Source: Gordius sp. MW1 (taxonomy: Eukaryota > Nematomorpha > Gordioida > Gordea > Gordiidae). From it: DNA of 64,000 bases. Below the pieces are notes generated by a model that saw nothing but the letters and a program-made list of their open reading frames with translations, did no database searches and was not told the DNA's origin. A program made the position numbers and the translations under genes. This document shows, in pieces, positions 58,501 through 64,000 of the stretch. Position 1 is the first letter of the stretch, and each line of letters starts with the position of its first letter. The DNA lies in contig OZ038530.1 in the NCBI GenBank assembly GCA_964036665.1, forward strand, positions 16,080,001-16,144,000, given 5' to 3'.

Positions 58501-60954
58501 TATCGAAATTATTTAACCAAAAACCTCAAACTTTTGCGGTTAATTTTTTGTGGTCAAATTAGTGAAAAATCATAAAAACATATTTACCCGTTATATGAAA
58601 TCACCAATTTCACAATGTGCACTCCTTTATGACCCATTATCATATTTCAATCATAAGAAGTTTGGGGTCGGCTACGAGATGGTCAAGAATTCGAAAAATT
58701 ACATTTCCTCCAAAAATATTTATAGATGGCGGTATAATCAATTATCACAAGAACATATTATGTTTGTTTTTCTATCAAATTGCAAATTTATAAAGAATAT
58801 ATGGTAAATAAATAATATTGGAATAAAAATAAACTTAATTTTGAACTTGTCATTAATTTTAATTGGAATAAAGAATGGTCACAACTAGCAAACAGCATTT
58901 TTTAAAACATCTTTTATCCTGCATAACTTTTTTAATTTTAGGATGGATTTTCAGTAAAAAAATAAAAATATTTGCGCAATTTTGCTATCATGTTAGTATT
59001 TTTTTACAACCTCACATTAATTTTTTTAGCCTACCCCTATATCATTTAAGTTAAAATTCAATATCTAATTTTCAAACTCGGATAAATGCAAATTGCCCAG
59101 AAAAAAAGATCAAAATTTAAGCTTATTTTTATTCCAATCATATTTATTTACCATGTATTCTTTATAAATTTGCAATTTGATAAAAAAACAAACATCATAA
59201 CATGTTCTATTGATAATTGATTATACCGCAATCTATAAATATTTTTGGTGGAAATGTAATTTTTCGAATTCTTGACCATCTCGTAGCCGACCCCAAACTT
59301 TTTAAGATTGAAATATGATAATGGGTTATAAAGGAGTGCACATTGTGAAATTGGTGATTTCATATACCGAAAAAATATGTTTTTATTATTTTTCACTAAT
59401 TTGACCATAAAAAATTAACCACAAAAGTTTGAGGTTTTTGGTTAAATCATTTCAATAGAAGATTTTTTAGAAACAAAATGCACAAAATTTTGAGTGAATA
59501 ACGCAATTACTTTCAAAATATGACAGAAAAGTAAAATCCATAAAAACTCCCGAGCGTGATTTTGACCCTTAAAACGTCCATAACTTAAAAAGTATTGGCC
59601 CAAAATGGTTAAAATTTTCAGAAATTACTTTAATAAATTAGGTCTACACCCTCACCAAAAATTATCCTGATCTGAAATGGTCGATCGAAAACGTTTTGTT
59701 TGTCATGGAATGGGCCCTTATGTAATAATTGTGTTTTAATAATATCGTCAGCTTTGCATTTTTAGAGAAAATAAATAAATTATGGTGTTCTAATGTATTC
59801 AATATAATGGAATCATTCATTCAATAAAAATATAAAAACCGATTTTGCTCTGATGACATATTATTAATAAATATTTACTTAGCTTAAACTAGTTAGATAA
59901 TAGCAAAATAAATACAAATATTAGATGGCAAAAACTTAGGAAATTTGGCAATAGAGGTTTTTTTACTTTGTAGACTAAAAACAAATAGTTCAATAGTTTT
60001 AGAGAAAACGATAGTAAAGTACAAGTAATTTAAGTGTCCTTAGCATAAAGAGTTAAAATTACTTTAAAAAATGATATTATTTAAGTGTATAATACACAAG
60101 TTTGAGCAAATTTGAAACAGCAAAGTAGTAGGGATTATGGAAGGTTAACTTAAAAAAATAAGTGACTAATGCAGATAGCTCCTAATCAAATGAGTTTGGA
60201 AATTTAATAATAAAGCTTACATAAAAATCCACACCACATTTAACCTTTATAGAGTCAACTATACTTGGCAAAGAAAATTTTTTACTCAGAGTAGGCTCAT
60301 GAATTATTTGAGATGACACTAAATTAATTATTAATGCATATAACGTGCAAATATTACTTGGGCAAGAAGTGATTAAATTTTTCAGATTGATGTAAATTGT
60401 ATTAGCATTTAAACTAGGAATTACAGCCATAAATAATTTAATAGGATTACTAGATAAGACACTAGCTTTTAGATAAGCTTCAATGTCCTTCATAGAGGTA
60501 ATGTAATCATTAACAAATTTGCTAAATATCAGATTATTTACATAAGTTAGTATTACATTTCTGGATCTTCTATTAGAAAAGAATAACTTCTTTGTGCAGT
60601 GTCTTGCAAATCTTTTAAAAACATTAGCCCTTTGTCTCTAAAGTCATTTCTTAAATACAACACCCATTTTCTCAATTTCATTTCATAAACCTTGGCACTA
60701 CTTAAGTCTCTTTTTAAATCCCTTAACATCCTTAGCATTTAAGTACATAAATTAAAAAAGAACTTGAAAAAGGAATAAGATGTTTTAGGTAAAACCAGAG
60801 TAGCATCAGATTTAACTGATAGCGTGTCCTGGCGCAAGTCAAGGTCTTCTGATTCCTCCTCAGAATTAAATATTTTTAACTTATCATATATTGATTTGAT
60901 ATAAAAAAGATCTCCAGGCCTCTTATCTTCAGAATCTGTGGCCGATAAGGACAT
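55533..60954 (-). CDS. Cold-shock/OB-fold-repeat protein (CSDE1/UNR-like), paralogue 2
   Basis: Exons matching paralogue 1: 60954-60784, about 60749-60557, 60521-60221, 57229-57087, 56405-56219 and 55733-55533. Exons 1, 5 and 6 have exactly the same lengths as in paralogue 1 (171, 187 and 201 nt). The start MSLSATDSEDKRPGD is the one conserved with paralogue 1. The C-terminus holds FRGTVLIPHEARYFSDQ, YPEDVVEFRVKFNDN and GRLYDYKPASHSGIMLCDDG, the two OB-like units. Exon 4 lacks four residues relative to paralogue 1. Intron 3 (2,991 bp) contains a hAT MITE and a palindromic element. Intron 1 has lost both GT and AG, and exon 2 is about 2 nt shorter near its start. The 5' part may therefore be non-functional, unless translation begins at MLRMLRDLKRDL (60738). 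Function is inferred from fold resemblance only. Confidence 0.65.
57397..57713. mobile_element. hAT-type MITE, CATGGGCGTAG family, intronic
   Basis: A 317-bp element with ends CATGAGCGTAGACAGG and, inward, CATGGGCATAGCCAGG. Flanks are GACTGATA (57389-57396) and GACTCATA (57714-57721), 7/8 matching. It lies in intron 3 of paralogue 2. Confidence 0.85.
58229..59717. mobile_element. Palindromic element, GGGCCATTCCATG family, copy 2 (intronic)
   Basis: A 1,489-bp element with the same ends and long inverted arms as 53509-54933. It is flanked by the 4-bp duplication TTAT (58225-58228 and 59718-59721). It lies in intron 3 of paralogue 2. The mirrored ORFs at 58550-58807 (+) and 59148-59408 (-) are arm by-products. 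No transposase is encoded. Confidence 0.9.
60522..60556 (-). other. 35-bp intron 2 of paralogue 2
   Basis: GTAATA...ATTTAG, 35 bp. It has the same position, phase and length as the 21606-21640 intron of paralogue 1, although the sequence has diverged. Confidence 0.85.
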
Positions 60955-61014
60955 AATTTGAAAAAAGTATAATTTATAGTTTATCGCAAATTGGTACAAA
61001 AAATTTAGATCCAT

Positions 61015-62394
61015 CTATTCAAAGTTTAGCTATGTAACTAGGGTCCCTGCAAGACGTATTTATAAAGTTACTCTAAGAGACTTTGACTTAGCTTTAGAGT
61101 AAAAATTTAAACTTATGTTAGTGTTACGTTCTAAATTTTACAAATAGACATCATGTATGAGGAGTTTAATAACTTGTTATTAATTCATTAAATGACAAAC
61201 ATTTATAATAAGGAGTAAAAAAACTACAAAACTGTGTGTATATGTGTGTGTAAGAAGTTTATGTAGTCCAAATTACCCATAAATCAATTATAATTCTGGA
61301 ACATTTGTAAATTATAGGAAAATGGATGATTTTCTGGGAAGGTCTAAGAATAGAGTACATGTGATTAATTTACTTTACGGAACTGACATCCACTACAGGA
61401 GCCAGATCCATGTTAGCAACGCATTTTTCATATATCGAATAAACGATGCATATAAGAAAGAAGGATAATGGTTATTGTCAGACTTTATTTAACGCTCTCA
61501 TTTTTCCATCTTTGCTTATTATATCCCAATTTTCTCGGTTATAAAAGCCACTTAATAATGACGTAGGCAAATAGTAGAAGGAATGTTTCTGATAAGAATT
61601 ACTCCTCCCCTTCCCCCCATTGACACCAATTAACATTAATGATTTTATATTAATAGGACGCCTGTAGGTTGTCCTGATAGAATTTTAATCCAGATAAAAT
61701 TTAATTTAAAAGTTACTAAATCTAAGAATAGTTATACAAAGATATTTTGGTCATAATGCCGGTTTAAAAATGAAAGGTAATTTAATTCTTAATTATTCCC
61801 CTAAATAACTACCTCATAAAGCTTTATTTGAGTAGAAATCCACATACCTTTTTAGTGCTCAACGTGCCTATTTATATTTTGGAAACCCATCTTTTTTAGA
61901 TGAGGATTTATACTAAGAGAGAAGAGTATAACAATTAATAAATAATTGGAACTTAAAGTAAATAAAACGTTTTGCACGCTCCCATCATGCATGCGTTATT
62001 TAAACTTACCTTAAAATCCGATTTTTTAGAAGCTGAGTGTTAATGGTCAAAATTGGCACGATGTGTGTAAGGGGTTCAATATTATTGTCATTGTACATTG
62101 GCGTAGGGAGGGGGTGGTTTTTAGGTTAGAACATTACCCATGATTTTTAATTTATATCATTTTTATATTGTGTTTGCACACAAATTTTACTGATGATTAT
62201 AAATTATTTTGGAAGTGTTATTAAATTTTTTGTTGCGTTTATTTCTATTTTTTATGTTCAAAATTCATAAATTTTATTCGAGATTTGAATTTAAATTTTA
62301 GATAAATAGCTCCCATCCCCCAATTCCGAAAATTTAATATGTAACAATATTCCATTTATAACTACTTCCCTAAAAAATTAACTTTGCATAGGAG
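61015..62394. other. Intergenic, no gene recognised
   Basis: 5' flank of paralogue 2. A lone CATTGGCGTAGGGAGG at about 62096 resembles one end of the CATGGGCGTAG MITE family, without a partner. Confidence 0.35.
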
Positions 62395-62785
62395 ACAATT
62401 AGAAAAGATGAACAAACACTAACAATCAATGATCAGGGTAATTTATTATTTGTTCAATTCAAACTCACTCTAAATTCAAGAATTTAGTTTAGAACGTGAT
62501 AGCACTAATTCAGTAAGAGAGGAAGAGGTTAACGAAACACTAACGATTAGAGCAGGGTGATAAATAAATTATATGAACTAAATATAAATTCGAGAATCTA
62601 GTTTTTTTAGAGAATGATTGTACTAATTCTGTAAGAGTACAAGAAAAGAGGATAATCAAACAGTTGCAATCAGTGCTATTTGTTCAAACTCACTCTAGAT
62701 TCTAGAATTTAGTTTCTTAGAAAATGATAGTACTAATTCTGTAAGAGGACTAAGAGAAAAAGGATAATCAGTTATTAACAATTAG
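62395..62785. repeat. ~125-bp tandem repeat, three diverged copies
   Basis: Three copies share TCGAGAATCTAGTTT-type words, TTTAGAGAATGATAGTACTA-type words and AATTCTGTAAGAG. They are diverged and non-coding. Confidence 0.75.
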
Positions 62786-62895
62786 TAAATTTGATTATTG
62801 AGAGTTTGTGAAGGAAAATGCTTTATATAACTTACTATAAATCTAATTATTTTCTAGATACTGCCAGTATGAGGTCTAAAATATATAATAGTAAG

Positions 62896-63008
62896 TGTAA
62901 CAATTGTGTTATTAATGTAGTTTTATTACTTTGAATTTTAGAAATAACCGTTGTGTAATTTCCTGTATTATAATCGTGAAAAATTCAAATAACAATAAAC
63001 TTTATATC
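62896..63008 (+). repeat. 5' LTR of a short LTR retrotransposon
   Basis: Starts TGTAACAATTGTGTTAT and ends near ATAAACTTTATA. It shares TTTTAGAAATAACCGTTGTG and TAATTTCCTGTATTATAATC with the copy at 63861-63977. It is immediately followed by a primer-binding-like TGGCGACGAGGATGGG at 63009-63024, a form common in Gypsy-group elements. Confidence 0.85.
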
Positions 63009-63306
63009 TGGCGACGAGGATGGGATAAAGGGCGATACGGTAAAAGCTAATAGCAAAAAGAGAGGGAAAAGGTTGAAAGAGAACACCTTGCAAGATGCAA
63101 ACGAAAATACAGAACAATTGAAGCATTAATCGGAATTTAAAATAGCTAAAAAGAGCCTCGGGATATTGCCAGAGAACGATGGCCAATTAGACAAAAATTC
63201 AAAAGCGGATCAAACAAACGGTCATGAGGATAGAAACGATTAAATCCTCCAAACTGGAATAAAAAAGAGGAATTTTATCAATGCAGATGTATTACCCAAA
63301 TTTAAA

Positions 63307-63849
63307 ATGGCTGCCAAAAAAGGCACAATTGCCAATGGTAAATGGGTTAAAAAGGATGTGAAGGCAGATGGTGATGAGCCTACAAAAGAAGAGATTCTAA
63401 AAACGACTGCAGAAACTATCGCACCCAATGATGATAAGACGACACGGCCACGAAACTTGGAAATAAGGGAATTAATCTGGGTAAAAAATAAATGGACGGC
63501 AGGATGGCGGGAAGGAAAAGTACTCCCCAGGACTGAGTTGTTGTCCTATAACGTTGAATGTAAAAGTCTTGCGCAAACATGCGGACCAATTGAAAAAAAA
63601 GAAGAGGAGGTAGTTGAAGATCAAAATACATTAAATTCAGCTTTTCCGGGAGTAAATGATGCATCATGTGAAGAGGAGGAGGTAGTTTATGATCAAGAGA
63701 TACCAAGATCAGAACCTGTAGAGTCAACACGGGAAGAACTATTGCCGGTAGATATTGACACACCGGATGATAAAGATGAAGGAAACTTAAGAAGGGAAAA
63801 TAGACCAAGGAAGCCACCGCGGAGATTGAAGAAATTTAAAGCTGGTTAA
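63307..63849 (+). pseudogene. Integrase C-terminal remnant of Gypsy-like Pol
   Basis: A 180-codon ORF. Residues about 50-85 (RELIWVKNKWTAGWREGKVL, then PRTELLSYNVE) resemble the integrase C-terminal domain. An acidic stretch follows, then ENRPRKPPRRLKKFKAG, the usual basic tail of Gypsy polyproteins. The first ~45 residues are unrelated leader-derived sequence. No catalytic residues are present, so it is a deletion relic rather than an enzyme. Confidence 0.8.
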
Positions 63850-63860
63850 GCGGGGAGAGA

Positions 63861-63977
63861 TATAACAATTGTGTTATGTAACGTTAATGTAATTTTAATA
63901 CTTCGCATTTTAGAAATAACCGTTGTGTAATTTCCTGTATTATAATCGCGTAGATTCAAATAACATTAAACTTTATA
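63861..63977 (+). repeat. 3' LTR of the short LTR retrotransposon
   Basis: Begins TATAACAATTGTGTTATG directly after the purine tract and ends ATTAAACTTTATA. It differs from the 5' LTR by several substitutions and small indels, so the insertion is not recent. Confidence 0.85.
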
Positions 63978-64000
63978 GTGAGGATAACATTAAAAATATT

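Larger units (their letters stand above)
62896..63977 (+). mobile_element. Internally deleted Gypsy-like LTR element
   Basis: About 1.08 kb: 113-bp LTR, primer-binding site, short leader, an ORF fusing leader sequence to an integrase C-terminal tail, a purine-rich tract (AAGCGGGGAGAGA, 63848-63860), then a 117-bp LTR. Gag, protease, reverse transcriptase, RNase H and the integrase core are absent. The 5-mers flanking the LTRs (GTAAG and GTGAG) match 4/5. Confidence 0.85.

Noticed and set aside
63416..63817. 133-aa minus-strand ORF
   Set aside because: Antisense shadow of the integrase-tail ORF, with no domain.

Overview
The window is AT-rich animal nuclear DNA from an invertebrate. Coding exons are small, scattered and separated by spliceosomal introns. 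The remaining sequence is dominated by cut-and-paste transposons, tandem arrays and foldback-like inverted repeats. Introns of only 35 bp in the early exons of one gene family would suit a flatworm-like lineage, but the sequence alone does not fix the phylum. Nothing looks bacterial or organellar.

Host-type genes are few, and all lie on the minus strand. At the left edge (479-2638) are the first three exons of an M13 (neprilysin-like) zinc metallopeptidase, which leaves the window. Two paralogous copies of one gene lie at 17807-22034 and 55533-60954. Each has a six-exon plan, an acidic serine-rich N-terminus, a charged helical middle and two C-terminal OB-fold/cold-shock-like units resembling those of CSDE1/UNR. 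Exon lengths are conserved between the copies, but each copy carries a lesion.

From left to right: small hAT MITEs (2.8-3.7 kb); a ~110-bp tandem array (4.3-4.9 kb); six near-identical tandem copies of a 1,701-bp unit (5.8-16.0 kb), each holding a hAT-derived element with a transposase dimerisation-domain remnant; more hAT MITEs (16.0-17.3 kb); paralogue 1; a nested hAT pair built on GAGACGAGAC motifs (23.1-27.3 kb), which also holds a ~1.4-kb repeat with another MITE inside it; a three-level nest (28.5-29.8 kb); a hAT with a C-terminal transposase fragment (30.9-32.9 kb); and a BED-type hAT (33.7-51.1 kb) whose zinc-finger exon is split by about 14.45 kb of inserted DNA. That insert is a composite of foldback-like repeats with CCAATGG...CCATTGG units. 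Inside it sits a 6,426-bp hAT with a perfect 8-bp target duplication and an essentially complete transposase gene. To the right are two palindromic 1.4-1.5-kb elements, one of them in an intron of paralogue 2, then paralogue 2, and an internally deleted Gypsy-like LTR element at the right edge.

The most unusual object is the 6.4-kb hAT (36940-43365). Its transposase gene contains nine tandem 236-237-bp intron-exon units. Each carries an 87-nt exon that begins and ends in the same phase, so copies can be added or lost without breaking the frame. The same element also carries a deleted, inverted copy of its own transposase gene just beyond the stop codon, a layout that could form a hairpin RNA against the transposase.
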